Shown here: positions 32,525 to 44,488 of the stretch, one piece after another
Layout of the letters: the number at the start of each line of letters is the position of its first letter
Numbering within the stretch: the stretch's first letter is position 1
From: Trametes villosa
Taxonomy: Eukaryota > Basidiomycota > Agaricomycetes > Polyporales > Polyporaceae
Length of the DNA stretch: 64,000 bases
Direction of reading: 5' to 3'
Assembly (NCBI GenBank): GCA_002964805.2
Contig: PUDQ02000033.1
Location: 930,001-994,000, forward strand
The notes under the pieces: generated by a model
The model's database searches: none
What the model was told of the DNA's origin: nothing
What the model saw: the letters and a program-made list of their open reading frames with translations, nothing else
Made by a program: the position numbers and the translations under genes

Positions 32525-33788
32525 ATGCCACCCAGACCAGCAACAAAACGCGCCGCCGCATCCTCCGACGCGCCCGCCGCGGAGGGCTCGCGCAAGAAGA
32601 CGCGCTTCGTCGAGCCGTCCGAGGACCCCGCCAACTTCGCCGAGGAGGTCGACGCGGCGCTCGAGGACCCGTCCGCGCGGCGCAAGGGCCGCGTGAACAC
32701 GGAGGGGTACGACTCGGACTCGAGCGACGACGGCGAGGGCGTGGTGAACAGCCGCAAGCCTGGCGCGGCCGCGGAGGAGGAAGAGGAGGACATGTTCGCG
32801 ATCGGCGAGAAGGAGGAGAAGGCGGCGCAGGAGGGCGGGAAGAAGAAGAAGGAGGAGTTCCTCCGCCTCGGGGACATCGAGGGCCAGGAGTTTGGCGAGG
32901 GCTCTGGCGGGGACGACGATGAAGATGAGGACGAGCCGGAGGACGAGGACGAGGTGGAAAGGCGGAAGAAGGCGGGCATGGGCTTCGAGCTGTCGTCGTT
33001 TAACATGCGCGAGGAGATGGAGGAGGGCAAGTTCGCGGCGGACGGGACGTACGTGCGCACGTTCGACCCGCACGCGGTGCACGACCGCTGGATGGAGGGC
33101 ATGGACGAGCGCGAGATCAAGAAGGCGCGCAAGCTGCACAAGGCGCAGGAGCGTCACCAACGGCAGCTCCAGGAGGCTGAGGAGCGCGAGCTCAGGGAGC
33201 TCGGTGGGAAGGACCAGATTGAGCAGCAGCTCGTCGGCATGCTCAAGAAGGGCGAGACGGTACTCGAGGCGCTGCAGCGTCTCGGTGCGAAAGCCAAAAA
33301 GAGCGGTGTTGCTACTAAGAAGAAGTGAGTTGCGCATGCAGTCCGCGAGTCTATCAAACTGCAGCTCCTGACGTCGCGTGTCCTGCAGGCCTAACAACAA
33401 GACGAAGGCCGATCCCACCGGGGGCGCGATGGACGTCGACAACGCGCCCAAGGCACCCTCCGAGATCGACGAGATCACCCACCTCGCGTCCACACTCCTG
33501 TCACTCGGCGACACCGACATCTACTCCAAGACATACGAAGAGCTCGTCCGCTCAGTACGCGCGTCAGGCAAAGTGGACGCGAACTGGATCCCGCCGTCCG
33601 CAGACGTTAAGTACGAGTACAAGTGGGACGTGCCCGAGGCCGGCCAGGCGGGCGAGGTCTTTGGGCCGTTCGGCGAGGAAGAAATGCGCGCGTGGCACAG
33701 CGCGGCGTACTTTGGCACCGCGGGGGAGAAGGTCAAGGTCCGCAAGGTTGGCGGCGACTGGGGCAGCTGGAGCGACGTCGTTCTGTGA
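32525..33788 (+). CDS. LIN1/CD2BP2-like GYF-domain spliceosomal protein
   Basis: Homologue of yeast Lin1 and human CD2BP2 (U5-52K), which chaperones U5 snRNP assembly. Two exons, 32525-33324 and 33389-33788 (399 aa). The N-terminal half is acidic and Lys-rich with long Glu/Asp runs (about 80-145). The conserved middle includes GMGFELSSFNMREEMEEGKF and TYVRTFDPHAVHDRWMEG. The C-terminal GYF-type domain (about 340-399) reads WDVPEAGQAGEVFGPFGEEE then MRAWHSAAYFG, with the GPF-x(4)-M-x-x-W signature. Domain order and length match the family. The region's extreme GC content and Glu/Asp codon runs create long but meaningless antisense frames. Confidence 0.9.
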
Positions 33789-34038
33789 ATCATGCCAACG
33801 TATCATATACCCACTCGCCTCGCGAATCCCTGACGAACAGATATGCTTGCTATAACTCGACGTGTAATATTACTTGTATCTCTAGGTCGACCTTGCTCTT
33901 GCGTAATGCTACTGGTATGCGATGCCAGCCCTATCTACAAATACATCCTCGCGCACATGCGGTTGTCCACGTCCATGCTCATCAAGACATACAAACAGCG
34001 AAACACCAAGAAGCAGAAAGACGTCCCAGACCTGTCCC

Positions 34039-37000
34039 CTAATGACTGATATACTGGAACGCGAAGGATACCTGAGGTAACCCTGTCTCCGCGCGAAGCA
34101 GGTCGTCGTGGTTATTCTTCAGTTCCGCGTTCGTGAAGTGATTCCACCTATCCCACAACCCCATCAGCCACCGCACACTCTCAGAACAAAACCAGACACC
34201 TACGTGCTCGCGTCCCCATACAACAGCGCGGGTGCCTTGATGAACTGCCGCCCGTCCTTGCAGCGCTTGCACTTGAACGTCTCGTGCGTCTCACACAGCG
34301 TGTTCTCGTTGAACAGGAACAGCTTCCGAAGCGCGTCGATCGAGAAGTGCCGCTCCGCGTCCTCCTTCTCGTCGACCACCGCGGACGAGAGCGCCTGCTT
34401 GTTCGCCTGCCGCTGGAAGATCTTCTCCTCGATCGTGCCGGTCGAGATGAACCGGTAGACGAAGCCTGGCGCCGCATATATGAGGTCCGGATGGGGCGGA
34501 GGGATGGGGAGAGGACACTCACATTCTTTCTTCTGCCCGTCACGCCAGACACGGGCGAGGGCCTGCTGGTCGGCGGCGGGGTTCCAGTCTGCAGCGCCGT
34601 GGTCAGCAATGTCGCCACTGGAAGTGAGGGGTAGAACATACCGGGATCGAAGAGGATGAGTCGGTTTGCGCCGATCAGGTTGATACCGCATCCACCAGCC
34701 TTGCTACTGAGCAAGAACACGAACTCCTTGCCGTTCGGGTCGTTGAACGAGTCGACCAGCTTCTGCCGCTTGTTGATCGTCATCGTACCATCCAGGCGGA
34801 AATAACCGTATCTAGAGGCGGGTATCTGGATGAGCACGAGCACGGATAGGATAGACGACGGTCTTACTTCTTGCTCCGCAACAACTTCTCGAACAAGTCC
34901 AAGGTCTGGGTGTAGTTACTGATCAACACGATCTTGTCGTTCGTCTCCGTGTGTATGCGGTGGAGGAATCTGACAAACAGGTTTAGCACTGGAAAAATGC
35001 GGTCTGGCAGACGAACGTACCGCTCCAGCACCAGGAACTTCCCGCCCCATTCACAGTTGACGCCCTGGTTCCTTCCCTTATCCCTGCCTGTCGCGCCAGC
35101 CCCGGTGAAGCCCTCTGGGAGGAGTTTCTCAGAGCCCCGAAGGTCTCCAGGGAGGTCGAGAAGCTCTGGATGATTACACAGCTTCTTAAGAATGTTGATT
35201 GCCTTGAGTGGCTGCGAGTCCGTCCCGCGAAGGAGCGCTTGGATCTCGGGCGAAGAGATGAAGAGCCGGTAGAGCGACAGCTGGAAGTCGGAGAGCTTGC
35301 AGAAGACGACTTGTTCGTACTTGACGGGGACTGTGTGAAGCAGTAAGCATGACGAGCATATGTAGGCAACGAAGGTTAGACGTACGGTACTTCGACAGCA
35401 GGTCGTTCGTGCGTCGGATGATGAACTTCGCTACAAGAGCACCCAGTTCCTTCAACTTCTTCTCGCACTCCGCCTTTGCGGCGTCTGTGGCGTCTGAGTC
35501 GCGTCCACGGATAATCGCGTTCTCGAAGTTCTTCCGGAAGTCGTTCTTCGAACCCAAGAAGTTCGGGTTCGCGAAGTTCAAGAGCGAGAAGTACTCGGAT
35601 AAATCGTTCTGAGGATGCCATCAGGAAAGGCGTCCGACGCGTTGTGGAGAAGGTACCCTTACCTGAATGGGAGTACCGGATAGGATGACTCGCCGTTTGA
35701 CATTCAAGCCGTTCAGTGCCTGGAATGTCAAGGATTCTGTCACGCATACGTGTTAGCGTTTGCGTGTCTCTATGCAGAAGCTGCGTACCGGAGTTCTTCA
35801 ACCTATGACCTTCGTCGCAAAGTAGCAGGCCGATTGAACAGTTGGCCAAATGCACGGACAGGGTACGCAGTGTCTCATAAGACACGATCATCACTGACAA
35901 CATGTGAGGATCGTTTGCGCGGTATACTGTATCGGCACATACCTGGTTGCGAGACGTTGCGGCCGCAGGAAGCAACCCAACGAGCGACTTTCTCAAGCAT
36001 CTCGGCCTTGCCTCCCTTTCCGTCGATAGCCAACGCAGAGATTGCGTCTTTCCCGAGCCATTTCACTGAGAGCAGGTTAGTACATATACTTTCACTAGAA
36101 CAAGGGCCAGTCGCTTACCCAGTTCGTTCGCCCAGTTCTTCACCAAACTGGAGGGGCAGGCGATTATGCACTTCTCGATGGTAGGCTTTCCAGCATGTGG
36201 CGACTGCTTGATCAAGGTCCAGAGGAGGGCGATACATTGCAAGGTCTTGCCAAGGCCCATCTCGTCGGCCATGATGCATCCGTATTGGTTGTCCACGACC
36301 ATGCCGGTTGTGCACCGATACAGGAACTATGCAAGGCATGAGAACGTAGAACACAGTGCCGCGTAAATTCGCGTGACGCACCTTCACGCCCTCAACCTGA
36401 TGTGGACGGAGGACCTTCGTCAACCGCGGGTCAATGACAACAGGCACCTTGTGGGACTTCTTCTTCTTGTCCTTCCCGCCGCCCAGAAGCTCCTTCAGGC
36501 TCTTATGTGGATTGTACATCCCAGCGCACTTCTCCTGAGCTTCCTTCAACGCTCGCTCCTTGGCCTCCTCCTTCTCGCGCTCCCTGCGCTCCTCGTCCGT
36601 CTCTCGATCGTCGACAGTGGGATCGTAGAGAACGATCGCATGGTCCTCCATGGGGTCATGCAGCGGCCTAGGGATGATATTCGCTAGCGGCCGGATGCCA
36701 AGAGCAATGTTCGTCTGTACGGTGGGTATGACCTCGCCGTCCTTGTTGCGCATCACGGGTATAGAGAAGCGGCGGGAGATGTCGCCGAAGGGCTTGGGCT
36801 TGAAAACGGGAAAGTGCACTATGTTGTTGTCAAGAGGCCGTTCGAAGCCAGCATCCTTTCCCGTTTTCTTCTTCTTCTTGGGCGCACCCTCGTTCTCGCT
36901 CCCCGAGTCGTCAGAGTCGCGTTGTGCATCCTTGTAGGACACGCGTTTGCGCTTGCGCTGGGGCTGTTCGCGACTGACGGCGAGAGTGGGAGGCTTGAAG

Positions 37001-37077
37001 GGCTTGTTGATACGAGAGCTCTCCTGGAACCTGTCCATAACCTTGCCATCCGGCGTGACCGGCGCGCGTCGCAACAT
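34039..37077 (-). CDS. RAD54: DNA repair/recombination ATPase Rad54
   Basis: Swi2/Snf2-family translocase that promotes Rad51 strand invasion in homologous recombination. Twelve exons (minus): 37077-36382, 36326-36119, 36065-35943, 35893-35789, 35736-35663, 35608-35386, 35330-35021, 34969-34868, 34811-34642, 34588-34523, 34465-34204, 34147-34039 (815 aa, usual length). N terminus [11 protein letters not shown], then [14 protein letters not shown], Walker A DEMGLGKT (about 252-259), DEGH (about 368), [72 protein letters not shown], and the diagnostic C terminus [20 protein letters not shown] ending FAFQYISH. This distinguishes it from other Snf2 proteins. Upstream DNA contains clustered ACGCG. 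Confidence 0.96.
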
Positions 37078-37512
37078 AGCGGAAACGAAGGACAAGCGGC
37101 GGTGGTGGTGGAAGCGGAGAAAGGGACAATCAGCCTCAGCCACACGCAGAGAGAGACGCGCTGACATAAGGAACGCGACGCGCGTCTGAGCATGTGACCG
37201 CATCGAGCCCATAGACGCCCGAAGGGGCAGAAGGCTGATGCGCTCGATCATTTCGCGTCCTCCACCGAAAATCGCTCACAGCCGCCGCCGCCATGCAAGG
37301 CACGGGCCGCGGCTTGGGAGCATCGGTCAGCATCCCGCAGGCCGTTAAATTGCACGGTGCATATGGTGACTCGATCCTGCCGCAAGGCGACTGTCGCGAT
37401 CCCCGACATGACTGGCCCGGATGCCGGCCAAGACTCGGAGAAGCTCCAGTATTACTATGCGTAGCAGACCAACGTGCTTCTCTCTGCAGGTTCTTTTCCC
37501 ATCTCTTCTCCC
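37078..37512. promoter_or_regulatory. Divergent promoter region RAD54 / acyltransferase
   Basis: 435 bp between divergent starts. Near 37170-37184 two ACGCG cores and a CGCGT core overlap (GACGCGCGTC palindrome), resembling degenerate MBF sites about 95-105 bp from the RAD54 ATG. No exact ACGCGT. Confidence 0.4.
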
Positions 37513-39401
37513 ATGTCTTCATCTTCCTACCAGTGGCACCAGCTCGACTCGACGCCCGGCTCCGGGAGGTCATTTTCTCGGACACTGGGTCCTGCAGAAC
37601 ACAGCTTCTACTATGACCGCGTCTTGAACGGAACTGCGGACATCATCTGGCACTACACCCTCGAGCTAACGGACCCTGCTCAAGGAGCCGCAATCTTCGG
37701 CGAACAGAACGTGTCGAGAACATGGACGTCCGTGAAGCAGCACTACCCTCTCCTCGCGGCGCGCATGGAGCTGCAGGCCGACGAAACCGTCAAGTACTTC
37801 GTTGAGGAACGCGCACTGTCGCGCCACCAGAAGGACGAACTCACCGTTCAAACCGTACGCTCTTTGGACGAAGTGCATGCGATCATCTGGCGCGGAGTCC
37901 GCGACAAGCCTACGGAGGATAGCCATATTATGTCCCGCGCGTTCGTCTTCGCGCGCGAGGACAAGCCGGGCACGTACGAGCTACTCTTCAAGGCGGCCCA
38001 TGCGATCTCCGACGGGATCTCGGGAGCAACCCTCGGACGGACGTTTCTCGACGTACTCACTTCGCCACCATTCCAGGCGCCCGCCTTGGAGAAGAGGCTG
38101 GCCATGGCCGTACCCTCGAACGCCCTGAACCCCTCCCTCAAAATGAGCGTCGCGCGGCAGAGGTGGCGGCGCGCCATCGGAAAGGTCACCTTCTACAACA
38201 TGCGCAAAAGGCTAGCGGTGAGCTCTTCCACAATATCCGCGCACCTCGTATCGTACTGACAGACAGCCGTAGGGAGGCCACACCCTCCCGCGCAAGCTCA
38301 CGGACGAGACCTACCGCACGCCCGCCACGACCGCGCGCGCCTTCATCCGCCTCTCGCCCGCCGAGACGCGCGCGGTGCTCGCCGCCTGCCGCGCGCACCA
38401 CGTCACCTTCGGCGCCGCGATCCCCGTCATCGCGCAGATGGCGCTCACACGCCTCCTCCACCGCCGCTTCCTCCGCGGCGACCTCCCCGTCGCGGAGTGG
38501 GAGGCGCGCCGGCGCGCGCCGATGCACTTCGGCGGCCCGCTCAACCTGCGGCCGTACCTCGACCCCGAGTGGCAGCGCGCGGGCGGCGTTGCGGAGATGC
38601 TGCTCATGATCGACTACTACGACTGCGCGCTGCCGTTTATGCCTGCGCCGTTTGGGAGCCGGAGGGACGAGGGCGTGCCCCGTGTGGATGGCGCGCCGCC
38701 GTATGCGGCGCTGCTGTCGCGCGAGCGGTTCTTCTATCGGACGCGGCTGGCGAAGGAGCGCCTGGCGCGCACGGTGAAGCATCCGCTCCTCCTCGAGATC
38801 GCTCATGCAAAGCAGCCGCTGTGGGTCACGCGCAAGAAGCGGGTCGCCGCACACTGGAAAGCTGGTCTGAAGGGCGAGCCTCTTCCGGAGTTTCCTCAGT
38901 TAGCGCAGATGGACACCGCGTCCCCGGACTTCTGTCTCGCTGGCGCGCTTTCGAGCATCGGGGATGTGAGCACCCTCACCTTGTGTTCAACATGGCGGCG
39001 CTGACATGCCCGCCCCGTAGATGTCCCCAATCCTGCCTAGCACGTACCCACTACCGCCGACGCACCCGTTGTGCATCCGGACCGCCCACGCCCCGCCCAG
39101 TACAGCATACGGCGCAGTCGGCGAGACCGCCACGGCGCCCCCCTCGTCCGCCACGCGCCCGCCGACGACCCCCGCGCCCGCGGCGGCTCTCCGGATGGTT
39201 GAAAGCTTCTCGTACTTGCACGCACGGCCGGTGGAACTACTGCTCAGCAGCGCGACGGCGCGCGAGCATATCGACCTCGCGCTGACGTACGACGCGAACG
39301 TGTACCTCACCGAGGACGCGGAGGAGTACCTGCGCGAGTGTCGTCTCGCGGCGTTGTACTACTTCGCGGCGGAGGAACCTGGCACGAAGGGGAAGCTATG
39401 A
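37513..39401 (+). CDS. HxxxD acyltransferase / condensation-like protein
   Basis: Predicted member of the CoA-dependent acyltransferase (chloramphenicol acetyltransferase-like) superfamily, related to fungal alcohol acetyltransferase or condensation-like proteins. Exons: 37513-38217, 38273-38965, 39021-39401 (592 aa). The key motif H-A-I-S-D-G is at 163-168, matching the catalytic HxxxDG, inside LLFKAAHAISDGISG. A second superfamily element (DFGWG) is not seen; DYYDCALPF around 360 may replace it. The early part LGPAEHSFYYDRVLNGTADI resembles the first strand region of this fold. No carrier-protein or adenylation domain is attached, so it is not an NRPS module. Start chosen at MSSSSY; an upstream in-frame alternative begins 39 nt earlier with a non-ATG codon. 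Substrate unknown. Confidence 0.7.
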
Positions 39402-39692
39402 GTATAGGGAAAGGCGGTGCTGGAACGATCTACTGCTTGTGGGTTTGTGTGAGCTGCAGCGTTGCATATATGTACGCGCATTGGAAATACACACATCGCT
39501 ATCCATGAACGAACGCCTCGGGTACCAATGTGTACACCATAGATGGGGCTGCTCAACATCGAGAAAAGTCAGCGACGAGGTTCGCCCATTCGCATTAGCA
39601 CGATCTACAATGACAAGGTACATGCAGACAAAATGATAGAGCAGCAAAACAGCAGATAACACGAGGCTTCATTGCGGACCAGCCATCATCCC

Positions 39693-42414
39693 TCACCACC
39701 GCGCGCTATCCGCGCGCTCGGCGGCGTCTGCGTACGCGCAGTGATCTTCGATGCTGACGTGGACGAGAACAACCGTTCCAGCGAGGCCGAGGAGGGGAGC
39801 GGGTACGGCAAGTTTCTGGCCGATGACGGAGTTCTCGGAGGCGCACAGTACCAGCGGCTCGAACCGGTTCATCTCGATGAACTGCATGTCACTGTCAGCA
39901 TGAGGGCCTCAACGCAATGAGATACCACTTACGAGCTCTCCGGAAGAGAGCCGAGAGACGAAGCGTTCGAAGTGCTTCTTTTGCTCATCGGTCGCGCCTT
40001 CGCTGAGGGCCACTCGGGCATAGGACCCTTGCGGGCCCAGCGTGTTCACAAGAGCGATAGCGTTCTCGTCCTTGTAGAATTTCCCGGTAGGATTGCGCGC
40101 GTTCGTGTCGATTTTCTCCAAGAACGTCGATGAGGCATGGGTATCCTTGAGCGTGATCGGGAGAGAGACAGAGGAGTCCAGGTTGACATTGAGCGTGTAT
40201 CTCTTGGGTGAGGAAGACCTATGAAGACTGTTATGAGTGACAGTAGGCATATTAGAGAGCCACGTACGAGCCAACGGATTCAGCTTGGCCGTTGGTCCGT
40301 GTAGGACTCAACCCAAGTGCGCTGCTCCGAATGTCAGCCACCAATCGATCAACAGAGTCAAAAAGAGACACGTACAGAGGTCCGAAGATGGTCGACTGGC
40401 TCCAAGCAGAAGTTACGCGACTGGCAAAGGTGAGCGGCCTCGCCTCCAGTACGATAGGTGGCTTCTCCGGGACCTTCGGGGCCTCTTGAACAACCGTGTT
40501 AGATGCACCTGCAGCATCCGTCACCTGAACATTGCCGTTTGATGCCACCACGCTGGTGATCATGAGAGCAGTGAGATCATGCACGCTGCAACAGGTCTGT
40601 TCACGTACGTTTGCGACTGCGACACACTCTCAATGAACTCGATGTCGTCCTCGCCTTCGGCATCTTCCTCGAAGTCCGGGAGCTCCTGCGCTGTGGAAGC
40701 GTCTAGTCCTGCTTGCTGTAGCAACTCCTTGCCGGAGGGAGGCGACTTCGGCGCTGCGTTGAGTTGGCCCAGTCCAGGAACCTCGTCCACGTCGATGGCT
40801 TCCGAAAACAGCCCGTTGCTCCCTCCCGCAGCATCTTCCCCACTCTGTTCGACAGACAAGATCTCCCGCGCAGCCTTGGTCACAGTGCCCGCCTTCGACT
40901 TCACGGTAGTCAGCTTGCCCTTCTGGGCCACCAGACGGGAGCTGCCGACTACCAGGCCGCTGGAGGATTTTCCGGGGCCGGCTTTCCCCTTCGGAACGCG
41001 GGGAGACGAGCGCGCCGGGCTGCTCTCGGTAGCGTTCGCTCCCGCCGCGCGCCTCATGAACTTGGCCTTCGCGGAGAGCGCACCACTAGCCTCCGTGAGA
41101 TTGTCGTCGTCCATCACCTTCACGCGGGGGTTCGCCGCGCGCGATCGGTGTGCAGGAACCTGAGACGTCGAGGGGCCAGCTTCTGGTGTGGGTTCGGAGG
41201 AGGGCTCGGGGGCAAGCAGGCTGGGCGCGCCGAAAGTCGGCGGCTCGCTCTCGGAGTCGTCCACGATCATGGCAGAGGCCTCGGCGGCATCCTGCGAGGC
41301 CGACCCGTCCTCTATGATCTCGACGTCAGAGAAAGACTCAACCCGCGGCTTGGCAGCCTTCTTCTTCTTCGGCGAGGCGCGAGACTTGCCGTTGGACTTC
41401 GATTCCAACAGGAGCTCGTCTGGTGAGGAGGATCTGGGCGGGGCCACCTGCGATGTCCGCCGGCGTGTGCGCGGTATAGAGGGCGGTGGTGCCGGCTCCG
41501 CCACCGGCGCACGCCCGCGGTTCGTTCTGGGTATCTCTGGGACAGAGCGTTTGCGAGTTAGGGGTTGGATCACTTCCTCTACCTCCAGCTCCGAGGCGCG
41601 TCTGCCCGGGGGGCGACCGCGCTTGGGGCGTTTTGACGGCGAGGGCTCTGCGTCCGCGGCGCCTGAAGAGCGGCGGCGTTTGGCGCGAGTGGTAGTGGGG
41701 GCTGGTTCTTCGTCGTCGGCGATAATGGAACGCACTTCGTTCTCGGAGTCAGCAGCAGCAGCAGGAGACGAGGGGATTTCGATGACATCTTCAGGCTCTT
41801 CAGCGTGATCCTTCTTAGCTTTCTTCCGACCTTGGGGAGGCGTTAGGGGCATGAGTTATACGGTGGCTGATGTAAAACGTACGTGGGGGGCCTGCAGGAA
41901 AGAGCTCCTCGTCGTACTCGAACTCGCGGATGTTGTGATAGTCGCGTCCGTTCGTGTTCACGCGGTTCCAGAAGTGGTCAACGAAGTGCTCAGACCCGCC
42001 CATGAAGGACTCGGCAGGTTCCCAGCTATAGAAGCAAGACATTAGTAACTGCGTCCACATGCCCTGCATTCTGAAGGCCGTATATGCCCAGGAGGACGAG
42101 GTGGGATGGGAGACGTACGTGTTGTCTTTGGTGTCGTAGTTCTTCCACTGCACATAGCTTAGTGGCCGCCCGTCCTGATACGCGTGAGGAATACATACCT
42201 TCACCAAGTAGAGCTTCACATTGTACATGTCTCAGTACACGGAATACGCGATTGATAACGTCTGGTCGTTGTACTCACCCACACCTTCCTCGCTCTCTTC
42301 TTCCCAACTTTGGCTCTCCAGATGGCCTCTGGTTGTGGCGAGTTAGAGGTGCAACCATGCCATAGTGTCCACAGTATACTAACCGACTTCATATTCTCCT
42401 TCGTTTCCCGCCAT
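39693..42414 (-). CDS. Chromodomain protein
   Basis: Probable chromatin reader. Ten exons (minus): 42414-42384, 42328-42279, 42213-42199, 42147-42119, 42025-41883, 41830-40609, 40552-40376, 40321-40268, 40218-39933, 39881-39693 (731 aa). The N-terminal chromodomain (about 8-65) is pieced from five exons: EYEVEAIWRAKVGKKRARKV, WLYLVKWKNYDTKDNTWEPA, ESFMGGSEHFVDHFW, with the aromatic cage positions Y8, W (in YLVKW) and W/E (in NTWEP) visible. A long Ser/Pro/Lys-rich disordered middle follows (GRPPGRR and KKKKAAKPR basic patches). The C-terminal 200 residues (KRYTLNVNLDSSVSLPITLK ... FERFVSRLSSGEL ... NRFEPLVLC) look folded but match nothing I recognise; it is not a chromoshadow by motif. The 15-nt microexon and a 54-nt intron that could be retained in frame are notable. 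Confidence 0.8.
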
Positions 42415-43840
42415 ATTCTTGGTGTACCTGCCGGCTAAGAGAGCTGACGGGAGAGGAGAACGCGGGGGCGGAGGCGGAGAAACGGACGCGTCCAAGGTGA
42501 GAACGCGCTTTAGCGCCCACGGTCAGCGTGCTCAGGGCAAAGGGAAATTGACGCAGAATGCCGCAAACGGCCGCACTGCGTTCACCTTGCTGCGGTTCTG
42601 CTGCACCTTGCTCGCGCCTGCTGCACACCTGCTGCAACCTCATTTTGCCCCCTCTTTGCGACATTTATTGGTGCTGTAAGGAGTACTTGTTATCTTATTT
42701 TCTGGGTATATTTTTCACCGTCTCGCTGGGTGAGTGCTGGATGTACAGCTGATAAACTCCGGCGTGTTCGTCGTGTTCGTCGACTTCGAGTCTACTCGAG
42801 GCTCTGGTGATTGCTGCCATCCTCCTAGGTCAAACTCTAGTCTGTGCTCTAGTCATAGGTACAGATGCTTGGCTGGGCGTTGTACTACTGTCTTTACCCT
42901 CAAGATAACTCTCAAGATTACTGTTCCAACTGAGTGTCTTTACTAGGCGCCGTGAGCACCGAAGCACTCCTTGTCGAAGCACAGAAGGAATACTCATCCT
43001 AGTAGCCTGCTAACTATAATACAGGGAGGAGTGTGATATACCTAGTGAGTGCGCACTACTATTTTCTCACTTTCTAGCTTACTACAAAGGTCTTCCATGT
43101 CAGGGCTGCGCGCTGCTTGCGTTGATCAGTGCTGCTGCACGCGTTGCTTATTGCGGCGGCTGCGGCAGTCGACGCGTCTGCCGCAGATATGTCGCCGCAG
43201 ACGCAAGGCCTGCCGCACACTTCTGCGGCAGTTGCGTCACCCATTGCTGCATTATGCGGCACCATGCGCAAGCCCGCTGTCATCTGCTGCGGCTTGCGCA
43301 CATGCCTGCTGCATGCGCTTGCGTCTGCGCTATTTCTATATGACCTGCTGCTGATGGTATGCTTCTGTCAACATGCATACAGGTACGAGCAGGACGAATA
43401 AATTTACTCATAACTTCTGTAGGAAGGGCGAGGGTATGTACGCCACCAGAGTAACGCCATCAGCTTAGGGGATCCGCATGCTATGGTACCCAAGCCTACC
43501 CGACCGAAGCCCAGAGTCATTGGAGGCGGCGGACGCGGCCACGGGGATGGTCGGACTTGTAGCCTCCGGCGTCGGCGAGAGTGGGGAAGAAGGGGCACAA
43601 GCTGAGCAGCGTGAATCGAGTGTAGCATGAGCGAGTCGCAGATGAGGTTATATCCACTGTGACTATTTAGACACCGCTCCCTCGTGCAATGTCGATGTGC
43701 TCCTGAACGGGCCTTTGCTCAAGGTTCAGCAGCAGCGAGACAAATCGGGACGGGTTGGAGAAGAGATGTCTGCGTACGAACGAGAGTAAGTATGCAGCAT
43801 ACGCGCCGCGGCCTCGGATGCGTCTGAGCTGCGGCAGGGT
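42415..43840. other. Gene-poor, AT-richer and low-complexity stretch
   Basis: No gene model. The first 240 bp are the chromodomain-gene promoter, with an exact ACGCGT at 42486-42491 (72 bp from the ATG) and a CTGCTGCAC-rich tract at 42590-42650. From about 42660 to 43090 the DNA is distinctly AT-richer than the rest of the window, without long frames. From 43110 to 43330 it is a degenerate TGCTGC/TGCGGC low-complexity tract. This composition suggests a decayed insertion, but no LTR, target-site duplication or transposase was identified. Confidence 0.35.
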
Positions 43841-44488
43841 AGGACCCATGCCTATGCGCCAAGAGGTCCGATACCAAAACACCCCAATTTCGGGGTTTTT
43901 GTCGGCATAGGTTTTGGGCGCTTTTGTCGACATTAGTATCAGACATACCATTTTGGGGTAGGCGCTTGTCGACATTGGGGATCGGACCTCTATAAAATCA
44001 GGACAATTTACAATAATCGCGCGAATATTCTCTGGAGGTGCGGGAGGGCTGCGCGACCGACTGAGGTTATCGGCGGGGCAAATGGAAGCCATACACTACA
44101 TTTGAATGTAATTGTAGCTCCTAGCTGCCTTACAAATTACTAGTATCCTCTTCGGATCCTTCAAAGAAGCCATGACGGGGGGTACGCCAGAATAGAGCAC
44201 CTACATAAGAGATATGTTCCCTCGGACGATGGGCGGCGAGGACAAGGTGTCTTGACGTCGCCGCTGCAGATGCACCGGGTGCTTTGGGGTCGGTCTGCCG
44301 ACCGGCCTTTTTGTCGACATACCGTATCGGACCTCCGTCGCCATGGCCTGTTCTTGTCGACATAGAATATCGGACCTTGCCCGCCATAAGAGACTTTTTG
44401 TCGACATTAGGATCGGACATAAGGCCCTCTTTTCGGCCATTTTTGTCGACATTAGTATCGAACATATAGGCGCATAGGCATGGGTCCT
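43841..44488. repeat. GTCGACAT direct-repeat array bounded by 20-nt inverted repeats
   Basis: A perfect 20-nt inverted repeat lies at 43841-43860 and 44469-44488 (AGGACCCATGCCTATGCGCC and its complement). Inside are six direct copies of T4-5 GTCGACAT-N(4-6)-ATCNGACNT-like sequence beginning near 43922, 43966, 44308, 44351, 44395 and 44440; the last four are spaced 43, 44 and 45 nt apart. A degenerate copy (GTCGGCAT) is at 43901, and the inverse of the ATCGGACCT end adjoins the left inverted repeat at 43865. No coding potential is convincing. It could be a non-autonomous mobile element or a cluster of protein-binding sites. Confidence 0.6.

Noticed and set aside
32485..33520. Long antisense frames over the LIN1-like gene
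   Set aside because: Low-complexity Ser- or Leu-rich translations produced by Glu/Asp/Lys codon runs on the coding strand.
30751..39401. Methyltransferase plus acyltransferase as a biosynthetic gene cluster
   Set aside because: They are separated by LIN1 and RAD54, no PKS, NRPS, terpene or P450 core enzyme is present, and the acyltransferase has no carrier domain.
42660..43090. Solo LTR of a retrotransposon
   Set aside because: AT-rich and gene-free, but no TG...CA ends, no target-site duplication and no second copy could be shown.
43915..44465. CRISPR-like regularly spaced repeats
   Set aside because: Repeats are degenerate, spacers are about 18-20 nt, there are no cas genes, and the genome is eukaryotic.
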